Source: G047528255 sp047528255 | Lineage (GTDB): Bacteria > Bacteroidota > Bacteroidia > Flavobacteriales > Blattabacteriaceae | DNA: 64,000 nt | Direction of reading: 5' to 3' | Assembly: GCA_047528255.1 (NCBI GenBank) | Contig: CP180024.1 | Coordinates: forward strand, 682,001 to 746,000 | In this document: one piece after another, positions 56,046 through 64,000 of the stretch | Layout: each line of letters opens with the position of its first letter | Numbering within the stretch: the stretch's first letter is position 1 | Notes under the pieces: generated by a model | What the model was told of the DNA's origin: nothing | The model's database searches: none | The model's input: the letters and a program-made list of their open reading frames with translations, nothing else | Made by a program: the position numbers and the translations under genes

Positions 56046-56900
56046 TTACTCAAAAAAGGAAGTGGACTCATCAACGGACAAGTCTCCTGAAATATCCTGA
56101 TTCTTTTTCTCTTTTGACCTGTGTTCTTGGATCAGACTGTTGAGGCTATCCTGTGACGTGACGGTCAACCATAGGTTTATATATTGCCCTTGATCATATA
56201 CCTCTCCGGGAAGAGGGTCTTGACGGTAGATTTTTGCATCAGCTGTGTCTTTGGGTTGATCGTAGGAAATTTTTCCTACAGTGAATTGATTTTCCTCTAG
56301 GAGGGCTTGCGCGGAAGATAAATCCATCTTTATGACATCCGGTATGGCAACGTTTTTCTTGTACCCTTTCCCGATGACTAAATCTAACTCAGCTCGATAA
56401 GGTAAAACAGCTCCTGGATGTATAGGCTTGCCGTTGTATATTACTTTCAATACAGTCTCTTTGGAGATGTCAGGAACATAGGTGATGTCTTTAACTAGGA
56501 GATGTTTGAGTTCAAGCTGACTCAGGGCTAAACGTTTGTTTTTATAAATGATATCCGGTAAGGTCGTAAACTTGAAAGTTCCTGCATTGGCTTGAATAAA
56601 TATTATCCTGTTCTTCTTGACGCGGTCTCCTGTTTGTGGAGCGAAGGAAAAGATGTGATACGGTACGAAGTCCGGATCGTATCGAGAAGTGTCCACTTCA
56701 TAATTCAAACCCAATTCCTTCAAGCGTAAGGTGGCTTGACCAAGTGTCAAAGAAGACAGATCAGGAACCGTAACGTAACGATCATGCTTGGTATAAACGG
56801 ACAACCAACCAAAAACGGCTTGAGCTATGATATACATGACACCTCCTGCGATAAGTAGGTTGACCAAAAAAACATAAAAACGAGGTTTTGATATACCCAT
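56046..56900 (-). CDS. Membrane-anchored PASTA-domain protein
   Basis: About 284 residues from the ATG at 56898-56900. The frame stays open upstream into the neighbouring IS left end, but that extension is IS sequence and is rejected. A short cytoplasmic tail and one helix (FYVFLVNLLIAGGVMYIIAQAVFGW) lead to three periplasmic PASTA units: TVPDLSSLTLGQATLRLKEL, LPDIIYKNKRLALSQLELKH and IPDVIKMDLSSAQALLEENQ, the last followed by KIYRQDPLPGEVYDQGQYINLWLTV. PASTA domains bind muropeptides or peptidoglycan. There is no kinase or transpeptidase domain, so the role is unclear; such stand-alone proteins beside rluD are common in Bacteroidota. Confidence 0.88.
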   Translation of the reverse strand: MGISKPRFYVFLVNLLIAGGVMYIIAQAVFGWLSVYTKHDRYVTVPDLSSLTLGQATLRLKELGLNYEVDTSRYDPDFVPYHIFSFAPQTGDRVKKNRIIFIQANAGTFKFTTLPDIIYKNKRLALSQLELKHLLVKDITYVPDISKETVLKVIYNGKPIHPGAVLPYRAELDLVIGKGYKKNVAIPDVIKMDLSSAQALLEENQFTVGKISYDQPKDTADAKIYRQDPLPGEVYDQGQYINLWLTVTSQDSLNSLIQEHRSKEKKNQDISGDLSVDESTSFFE

Positions 56901-56923
56901 CGGCAGATACAGTTCCGAAGTAA

Positions 56924-56931
56924 CAAATATA
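56924..56931 (-). promoter_or_regulatory. -7 box of the PASTA-rluD unit
   Basis: Minus-strand TATATTTG fits TAnnTTTG exactly. An IS left end starts 7 bp upstream (56938), so the -33 region lies inside the IS. Confidence 0.5.
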
Positions 56932-56937
56932 CGTAAA

Positions 56938-58209
56938 GAGAACGTTGCATGAGAGAAATAAGTTAAAACCCTGTAAATTAATATATTGTTTCGTGTATTT
57001 GAAGTAGAAAATAAAAAATTCGCCTCTAGGCTCAGAAACACCACCCAAATAAGCTTTAGTGAACTATATATTGACGTTCTACCAGAAGAAGTGAGTTTTT
57101 CAAAAGGTTAAACACTTTGATCCACTGGGAAGGGATAGAGAAAGAAATAAGAAAAATATATCAAAAAATCCAGGAAATAAAAAGCCAACCTGCTTAATGG
57201 AATATCGTTATTTACGATGATTCTTTTGATTCACTGGAATAATCTCAGTGATCTAGGAACAGAAAAATTGTTGAAAGAATACTTGATTTTCATGCACTTT
57301 TGTGGTTTTCTATTGGAAGATCAGATCCCAGATCATACGATTCTATGCAGATTTCGCAATGAAATAATCGCCAAAAAGGCATATGAGCTCTTACTGAAAA
57401 AGATCAATAAAGAATTAGAAAAACATCAGGCGATAGTTAAAACAATAGTAATAGTAAATACCAGTATTACAGTAAATCTCTTTGCCCCCAATGGAGCTCC
57501 TCCCTACGTAGTAGAGGAGCGGAAGGAAGAGGAGTAAAAGCAAATCAGTCAAAGAAAAGCAAGGTCAAAAAAAGAGACTCAATCAGGAGTAGAGACTCAA
57601 GAAAAATAACTCAAGAAATCAGGTAAACTCTACTACGGATACGTAGAAGCAGATAGATATGGATAAAAATGGAATGATATTAGCAGTACATAGCGTAGCC
57701 GCCAATGAGTATGATATAGTAGAAGGCTAACCCCATTAATAAGCAAACTAGAATATACCCTCCTAGAGAAGTATATACAGATAAAGGTACCAAGTACTAG
57801 CCAACGTGTCTTAGTTTCATAGTCGAGGCATAAAAGACTCTATACAGAAGAAAGCCTATAGGAACCGGCCTTTAAGTAGGGATAGCTATATTATTCACAT
57901 AATTAGTGAATAAAAATCAATGGGCCGTAGAACGTACTTTTAGCAGTATAAAGCGTTTGTTTGGATTAAGAAAAGGTTCGTTACAAAGAATTAGCACGTG
58001 TGCACGCTCAGCATCTTATGGAGGATATGGAGCCTAATTTATATCATGCCTTGACATTATTATGCGCTGTCCATAAAAATAAATATAATTAATTGATTTA
58101 TAATCAACGCTTTTAGAATACAATATGAAAGACTAAAATCTACATTTTCTCTAACGAAGCCATCTAAAGAGGCTGAATAAACGTAATCCACCATTAACAC
58201 AATGGTCTC
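56938..58209 (+). mobile_element. IS5-like element, near full length, dead transposase
   Basis: GAGAACGTTGCATGAG at 56938 to AACACAATGGTCTC at 58209. Fragment 57217-57537 reads ILCRFRNEIIAKKAYELLLKK and VNTSITVNLFAPNG, so the first DDE Asp is Asn here. Confidence 0.88.
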
Positions 58210-59338
58210 GGAACGTTCTACCAGAAGGATTGAGTTTTTTCAAAAGGTTAAAAACCTTGATCCACTGGAAAGGGATGGAGAAAAAATAAGAAAAATATAT
58301 CAAAAAAGCCAGGGAATAAAAGGCCAACCTGCTTACAGTGGAATATCGTTATTTAAGATTATGCTTTTGAGTCACTGGTATAATCTCAGTGATGTAGCAA
58401 CGGAAGAATTGGTGAAAGAATACTTGATGTTCATGCGATTTTGTGGTTTTCTATTGAAAGATCAGATCCCAGATCATACGACTCTATGCAGATTTCGAAA
58501 TGAAATAGTAGCCAAAAAGGCATATTAAGAGCTTACTGAAAAAGATCAATAAGAAATTAGGAAAGCATCAGGCTATAGTTAAAATAGGCGTGATAGTAGA
58601 TGCCAGTATTACAGTGAGTCTCTTTGCGCCCAAGGGACTCGTACCTACGTAGTGGAGGATCGGAAGGAAAAAGGAAAAAGAAAATCAGTCAAAGAAAAGC
58701 AAGGGTAAAAAAAGAGACTTAATCAGGAGTAGACACTTAAGGAAGTGGCTCAAGAAATCAAGTAAACTCTACTACGAATACAAGAAGCACATAGGGGTAT
58801 AAAAATGGAATTATACTAGCTATACATAGCGTAGCAGCCAATGAAAATGATAAAAGAGCTAAAGCCATTAATAAACAAACTAGGATATAAACCCAGAGAA
58901 GTATATGCAGAAAAAGGTTACCAAGTGCCAACCAACGTGTCTTACTTTCATAGTCGAGGATCAAAGACCGTATACAGAAAAAAGCCTATAGAAACCGTCC
59001 CTTAAGTAGGGATGCTATATTATTCAATAAATTAGTGAATAAAACCCGATGGGTAGTAGAACGTACTTTTGGCAGTATAAAACGTTGGTTTGGATCAGGA
59101 AAGACTCGTTACAAAGGATTAGCTCGTGTGGCATGCCAAGTATCTTATGGAGGCTATGGCTAATAATTTGTATCATGCCCTTGGCATTATTATGCGCTGT
59201 TCATAAGCATATGAAATAATTAATTAATTTATAATCATAATCTTAAAATACAATATGAAAGACTAAATCTACGTCTTCTTTAACGAAGCCGTCTAAGAGG
59301 CTTAATAAACGTTAATCCACCATTAACACAATAGTTTC
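58210..59338 (+). mobile_element. IS5-like element lacking its first ~150 bp
   Basis: Starts in GGAACGTTCTACCAGAAGG, in register with the STRR codons, and ends AACACAATAGTTTC. Fragment 58202-58528 carries IYQKSQGIKGQPAYSGISLF and DQIPDHTTLCRFRNEIVAKK; a stop after KKAY ends it. Confidence 0.87.
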
Positions 59339-59394
59339 AAACCAATATATTGATTTAAAAATATTTTAAACTACTTCTCCCATGCAACGTTCTC
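59339..59394 (-). mobile_element. Solo IS left end
   Basis: AAACCAATATATTGATTT...CATGCAACGTTCTC; left tip only, again cut at the GTTTC site. Confidence 0.72.
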
Positions 59395-59628
59395 GAAACA
59401 TGGTCTCTCTAAATTGATGATCTATTGTCAAGTCACCTACATCCTTATCAGGGGTGACAAACGCATATATAGCTACGGCATGACATTGGCTTCCATCATA
59501 TCGGGATAATTTGATCATCTTTACCCAAAAACACCTCTCCAAAAAATATAGAACAAGTCCGATATCTCTATCAAAAAGCCCCCCTCGAAACCGTAAAGTT
59601 TTTGTTTCATCCGATTTAAATTCACCTC
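59395..59628. other. dnaG upstream region, no gene assigned
   Basis: A 234-bp non-IS stretch. No TAnnTTTG box is convincing. A 50-codon minus-strand frame (59366-59518) reads like protein in part (CHAVAIYAFVTPDKDVGDLT) but runs into the IS tip and has no recognised family; it may be a remnant of a lost neighbour or chance. Confidence 0.3.
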
Positions 59629-61560
59629 ATGATCTCGAGAGAAAGCATAGATCAAATATTTACTTCCGCCAATGTAGAGGAAGTCATCGGCGATTTCATT
59701 CAATTGAAAAAAAGCGGCAGTAATTACAAAGGACTCAGCCCCTTCTCTAACGAGAGTACACCCTCTTTCATGGTTTCTCCGTCCAAACAGATCTGGAAAG
59801 ATTTCAGCTCGGGAAAAGGAGGAAACGTAGTCAGTTTTCTCATCGAACACGAACACTTCACCTATCCGGAAGCGCTACGTTGGCTGGCCCGAAAGTACAA
59901 TATCAAAATCCAAGAAGATCATAAACCCAATGAAAAAGAAACCAAAGCCGCCGACGAAAGAGAAAGTCTCTACGTTGTACAAGACTTTGCCAAACATTTT
60001 TTCATCGAGCAATTGCACGAGAGTGAAGAAGGGCGCGCAATTGGGCTGAGCTATTTCAAAAAAAGAGGCTTCAGAGACGAGGTAATCGAAAAATTCGAAC
60101 TCGGTTATGCCTCCAAAGATTGGAGAACGTTCACCGACACGGCCTTGCAAAAAGGTTTCAAGATCGAATACATGGAAAAATCCGGGCTAACCATTGTCAA
60201 AGAAAACAAACAATTCGATCGCTTTCGCGAACGTATAATCTTCCCGATACACAGCTTATCAGGGCGAGTTTTGGGCTTCGGAGGTCGGATACTAAAAACT
60301 ACACCGGATACGGCAAAATACCTCAACTCACCCGAAAGCAACATCTACCACAAGAGCCGAATCCTCTACGGTCTCTACCAAGCCAAGCAAGCCATCTTAA
60401 AAGAAGAGCTCTGCTACCTGGTAGAAGGCTATACCGATGTAATCTCCTTACACCAAAGCGGCATACAAAACGTGGTGGCCTCCTCAGGAACTTCCCTTAC
60501 TCCTGACCAAATTCGACTGATCAAACGACTTACGCCTAACGTTACCCTGCTCTACGACGGAGATACCGCCGGAATCAAAGCCTCATTGAGCGGAATTGAC
60601 CTAATTCTTGAGCAAGAGATGAACGTACGCGTCGTGCTTTTTCCTAACGGTGAAGATCCAGACACTTTCGCTCGAAGACATTCCTCTAGCGAACTGATTA
60701 CGTTCATAAAAGATAACAGTCAAGATTTCATCCACTTCAAGACACGCCTGCTTTTGAAAGAAGTACAAGATACCCCGATCAAAAGAGTAAGCCTGATCCG
60801 CGATATCGTCGAGAGCATTTCAAAGATCCCGAGCAATATCGGCCGAGAAATATACGTACAAGAAACGGACAAATTATTGCAAATCGGAGAAAGCCTCCTC
60901 TACCAAGAACTGGCCCAAATCGATAGAAAAAACCGAGAAGAAGGCGAAAAGAAATTCAAAAAAGAAACCGAACAAAGACCCCTCGAAGCCGTATCGGACA
61001 CTACGAAAGGAATCGATCCGTTACTTATCGCTGAAGAAACACTCATTCAGCTTATCCTAGCCTATGGTGACAAAATCGTAACGCTGGAAGACTACGCCTC
61101 TCCAACCCAAGAAAAGTATGAAAGCACCGTCATCGGAGAAATCTTACACCAATTTGAAACAGATCATCTAAATTTTTCACTGGACTTCTATCAAAAAATA
61201 TTCGTTCAAGTACGAGAGGGGTTCCAACAAGGCGAACTTAGAACTGGAGCATTCTTCTTCAAAATGTTTGACGAACAAATCAATCAAACACTCTCCTCTC
61301 TACTAACCGAACGCTACCAGCTGGCCCGGTGGGAAATAAAAGAGATCTACGTCATCCCAAAAGAACAAAAACTGGGCGAGCACCTCACCGAAGTTCTGTT
61401 ACGCTACAAGTCGCACTATCTCTCCAAACTGATCCAAAAGTTTATGAATGAAATGAAAAATCAATCTTCACTAGAAAACAACACCAAGAGCCGAGAAAAA
61501 ATCATGCGTCTCACCAAACTTAAAATTCAGATCAACAAAAAACTTCACCGCTACGTCTGA
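59629..61560 (+). CDS. dnaG: DNA primase, with degenerate zinc-binding domain
   Basis: A 643-residue protein of normal length that makes RNA primers at the replication fork. The N-terminal zinc-ribbon fold is recognisable (YKGLSPFSNESTPSFMVSPS, then KDFSSGKGG), but the four ligands usually CxxH...CxxC are S37, S40, D58 and S61. The TOPRIM core follows: FRERIIFPIHSLSGRVLGFGGRIL, YLNSPES, YLVEGYTDVISLHQSG with the catalytic Glu, VVASSGTSLT, and LLYDGDTAGIKASL with the metal Asp pair. The C-terminal helical helicase-binding region is more divergent. From memory, flavobacterial primases often lack these zinc ligands, so this may be a lineage trait. The start ATG follows TTCACCTC with no Shine-Dalgarno site. 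Confidence 0.94.
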   Translation: MISRESIDQIFTSANVEEVIGDFIQLKKSGSNYKGLSPFSNESTPSFMVSPSKQIWKDFSSGKGGNVVSFLIEHEHFTYPEALRWLARKYNIKIQEDHKPNEKETKAADERESLYVVQDFAKHFFIEQLHESEEGRAIGLSYFKKRGFRDEVIEKFELGYASKDWRTFTDTALQKGFKIEYMEKSGLTIVKENKQFDRFRERIIFPIHSLSGRVLGFGGRILKTTPDTAKYLNSPESNIYHKSRILYGLYQAKQAILKEELCYLVEGYTDVISLHQSGIQNVVASSGTSLTPDQIRLIKRLTPNVTLLYDGDTAGIKASLSGIDLILEQEMNVRVVLFPNGEDPDTFARRHSSSELITFIKDNSQDFIHFKTRLLLKEVQDTPIKRVSLIRDIVESISKIPSNIGREIYVQETDKLLQIGESLLYQELAQIDRKNREEGEKKFKKETEQRPLEAVSDTTKGIDPLLIAEETLIQLILAYGDKIVTLEDYASPTQEKYESTVIGEILHQFETDHLNFSLDFYQKIFVQVREGFQQGELRTGAFFFKMFDEQINQTLSSLLTERYQLARWEIKEIYVIPKEQKLGEHLTEVLLRYKSHYLSKLIQKFMNEMKNQSSLENNTKSREKIMRLTKLKIQINKKLHRYV

Positions 61561-61610
61561 GCACAACCTAAATGGCAGACTCACCCTTCACACAATCTCA
61601 TTCATTCCAC

Positions 61611-61689
61611 GAGAACGTTGCATAAGCGAAGTGTATGTGTATGTGTGTGGGGGGGGGGTTAAAATATTTGTAAATCAATATATTGTTTC
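61611..61689 (+). mobile_element. Solo IS left end with (GT)-rich and 10-G tract
   Basis: GAGAACGTTGCATAAGCG, then GTGTATGTGTATGTGTG running into ten G (61649-61658), then the conserved TTAAAATATTTG, cut at GTTTC (61689). Confidence 0.75.
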
Positions 61690-62067
61690 GAAAGCATTGT
61701 GTTAATATTTACTTAGATTTATTCAGGCCCTAGATGGCCTTCGTTTGAGAAAATCTATATTTAATCTTTTTATTATATTCGAAATATTATTAATTATAAA
61801 ATAATTAATTGTGTCTAATTTTATAAATAGATAGTAATAATACCAAAGAATGGTACAAATTACTCATAATAAAGCCATAAGAGACTGGCATGCACACGAG
61901 CTAATCCTTTGTAACAAGACTTTCCTGATACAAAACAATGCTTTATACTGCAAAAAGTACGTTCTATTACCCATTTGGAGGTACTCACTAATTTTTTGAA
62001 TAATATAACTATCCTATTTAAGAGCCGATGCCTATAGGCTTCTTCTGTATAAGGTCTTTGATGCCTC
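61690..62067 (-). mobile_element. IS5-like right-end fragment
   Basis: GAAAGCATTGTGTTAA inward to GTCTTTGATGCCTC at 62067, where a plus-strand copy begins. Confidence 0.78.
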
Positions 62068-63342
62068 GAGAACGTTGCATGGGAGAAAGATTTTAAAATA
62101 TTTGTAAATCAATATATTGTTTCGTATATTTGGAGTATAAAATAAAAAATTCGGCTCTATGCTCAGAAGTACCGCACAAATAAGCTTTAGTGAACTATAT
62201 ATGGAACGTTCTACCAGAAGGAGTGAGTTTTTCAAAAGGTTAAACACCTTGATCCACTGGGAAGGGATAGAAAAAGAAATAAGAAAAATATATCAAAAAG
62301 GACAGGGAATAAAAGGCCAACCTGCATACAGTGGAATATCGTTGTTTAAGATGATGCTTTTGAGTAACTGGTATGATCTCAGTGATATAGGAACGGAAGA
62401 ATTGATGAAAGAATCCTTGAGCTGCATGCGCTTTTGTGGTTTTCGATTGGAAGATCAAATCCCAGATCATACGACTCTATACAGATTTCGCAATGAAATA
62501 GTAGCCAAAAAGGCATATGAGCGCTTACTAAAAAAGCTCAATAAGGAATTAGAAAAGCATCAAGCTATAGTTAAAACAGGAGTAATAGTAGATGCCAGTA
62601 TTACAATGAGGCCCCTTGCTCCAAAGGGAAATCCTACCTACGTAGTGGATGATCGAAAGGAAGAAGGCAAAAGCAAATCAATTAAAGAAAAGCAAGGGTA
62701 AAAAACAGACTCGATAGGAGTAGGTAGACACTCAAGGAAAATGGCTCAAAAATCAGGTAAACTCTACTCCGGATACAAAAAGCACATAGGAGTGGATAAA
62801 AATGGAATGATACTAGCTATACATAGCGTAACCGCCAATGAGCATGATAGTATAGGCTAAAGCCATTAATAAGGAAATTAAGATATAACCCAAAGACGTA
62901 TATGCAGACAAAGGTTATCAAGTTCCAGCCAACGTGTCTTACTTTCATAGTCGAGGGATCAAATACAGTATACAAAAGAAAGCCTATAGACCCCGTCTCT
63001 TAAGTAGGGATAGCTATATTATTCAAGATAATTAGTAAGTAAAAACCGATAGGTAGTAGAACATACTTTTGGCAGTATAAAGAGTTGGTTTAGATCAGGC
63101 AAGGCTCGTCGTTTATAAAGGATTAGCTCGTGTGCATGCCCAGCATCTTATGGGCATGCTATGGCTCATAATTTGTATCGTTCCCCTGGCATTATTATGC
63201 GCTGTCTATAAAAATAGATATATTTAATTAATTTATAATCAACAACATTTCGAATACAATGTGAAAGACTAAGTCTACATTTTCTATAACGAAGCCATCT
63301 AGAAGGCTGAATAAACGTAATCCACCATTAACAGAATAGTTC
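62068..63342 (+). mobile_element. IS5-like element with the longest transposase fragment in the window
   Basis: GAGAACGTTGCATGGG at 62068 to a slightly deleted right end AACAGAATAGTTC at 63342. The 180-codon frame 62159-62701 gives the best N-terminal half of the transposase: MLRSTAQISFSELYMERSTR, GQPAYSGISLFKMMLLSNWY, FCGFRLEDQIPDHTTLYRFR, IVKTGVIVDASITM (first DDE Asp). It stops after KEKQG; the second half survives only as broken frames. The layout matches IS5-family transposases. Confidence 0.92.
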
Positions 63343-64000
63343 GGAATGATACTAGATTCTTGTATGCGTAATAGAGTTTATCTGATTTCTTGAGCCATTT
63401 TCCTTGAGTGTCTACTCCTTATTGAGTCTCTTTTTTTACCCTTGATTTTCTTTGACTGATTTGCTTTTGCCCCTCTTCCTTCCCGATCCCCCACTACGTA
63501 GGAAGGAGTCCCTTGGGTGCAAAGAGACTCACTGTAATACTAGCATCTACTATCACGTCTGTTTTAACTATCTCCTGATGCTTTTCTAATTCCTTATTGA
63601 TCTTTTTCAGTAAGCGCTCATATGCCTTTTTGGCTACTATTTCATTGTGAAATCTGCATAGAGTCGTATAATCTGGGATCTTATATTTCAATCGAAAACC
63701 ACAAAAGCGCATGAAGATCAAGTATTTTTTCACCAATTTTTCCGTTCCTACATCACTGATATCATACCAGTGACTCAAAAGCATCATCTTAAATAACGAT
63801 ATTCCACTGTAAGCAGGCTGGACTTTTATACCCTGGCCTTTTTGATATATTTTTCTTATTTCTTGCCCATCCCTTCCCAGTGGGATCACTGGTGTTTAAT
63901 CTTTTGAAATACCACTCTTTCTGGTAGAAAGTTTCATATATAGTTTACTAAAGCTTATTTGTGCAGTGCTTCTGAGCATAGAGCCGAATTTTTTTATTTT
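63343..64000 (-). mobile_element. IS5-like internal fragment running off the window
   Basis: After a short plus-strand scrap (GGAATGATACTAG), minus-strand sequence covers the 5' half of the transposase gene; 63494-63889 reads IYQKGQGIKVQPAYSGISLF, IVAKKAYERLLKKINKELEK and VIVDASITVSLFAPKG. The left tip lies beyond base 64000. Confidence 0.85.

Noticed and set aside
56901..57044. N-terminal extension of the PASTA protein
   Set aside because: The extra 48 codons are translated IS left-end sequence; the helix-bearing start at 56900 fits the family and lies after the predicted promoter.
59366..59518. Minus-strand 50-codon frame with protein-like text (CHAVAIYAFVTPDKDVGDLT)
   Set aside because: It resembles no family I can name with confidence (a faint likeness to the acetyl-CoA synthetase C-terminal region), has no start signal and ends inside an IS tip.

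Overview
The window looks like a chromosomal segment of a Bacteroidota bacterium, most likely Flavobacteriales. Three things point there: the rRNA operon order 16S-tRNA-Ile(GAT)-tRNA-Ala(TGC)-23S-5S; -7 promoter boxes of the TAnnTTTG type; and the gene content (ResB/CcsA fusion, OstA-like LPS-transport protein, spoT-fur neighbourhood, HisIE fusion, PASTA protein next to rluD, a DnaG without zinc ligands). A host-restricted or recently reduced lifestyle is an inference from low coding density, one fossil IS family filling the intergenic space, and slightly degraded RNA genes.

Layout. 1-0.6 kb: 3' end of lysS. 3.7-6.4 kb: aroC and a DbpA/DeaD-like helicase (minus). 9.6-10.9 kb: Nramp Mn transporter. 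12.3-16.6 kb: polyprenyl diphosphate synthase divergent from the cytochrome c maturation fusion protein. 19.2 kb: tRNA-Val(GAC). 22.4-24.0 kb: lnt. 25.5-26.6 kb: M42 peptidase. 28.6-30.1 kb: membrane thioredoxin-like protein and miaA, convergent with a minus-strand operon spoT-fur-ostA-aminotransferase-hisIE (36.4 to 30.1 kb). 38.1-40.0 kb: rsmG divergent from a class I aminotransferase. 43.0-44.2 kb: acyl-CoA dehydrogenase. 46.8-51.9 kb: the rRNA operon (minus) with promoter and terminator. 54.9-56.9 kb: rluD and a PASTA protein. 59.6-61.6 kb: dnaG.

Most other sequence is one IS5-like element of about 1.27 kb in more than 40 full, nested or broken pieces. By my tally these cover about 30 kb, just under half the window. 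No copy has an intact transposase and no recognised host gene is interrupted. The element has repeatedly inserted into the same few sites inside itself, and three nested insertions show 5-bp target duplications (AGAAT, GAAAC, AATAC).

The most striking host feature is the 16S rRNA 3' end. The flanking sequence is canonical, but the anti-Shine-Dalgarno core CCUCC reads UCUCU. This agrees with the genes here, which have no clear Shine-Dalgarno sites and often very short predicted leaders. A second oddity is a HisIE fusion whose cyclohydrolase half has lost its metal-binding cysteines while the HisE half is preserved.
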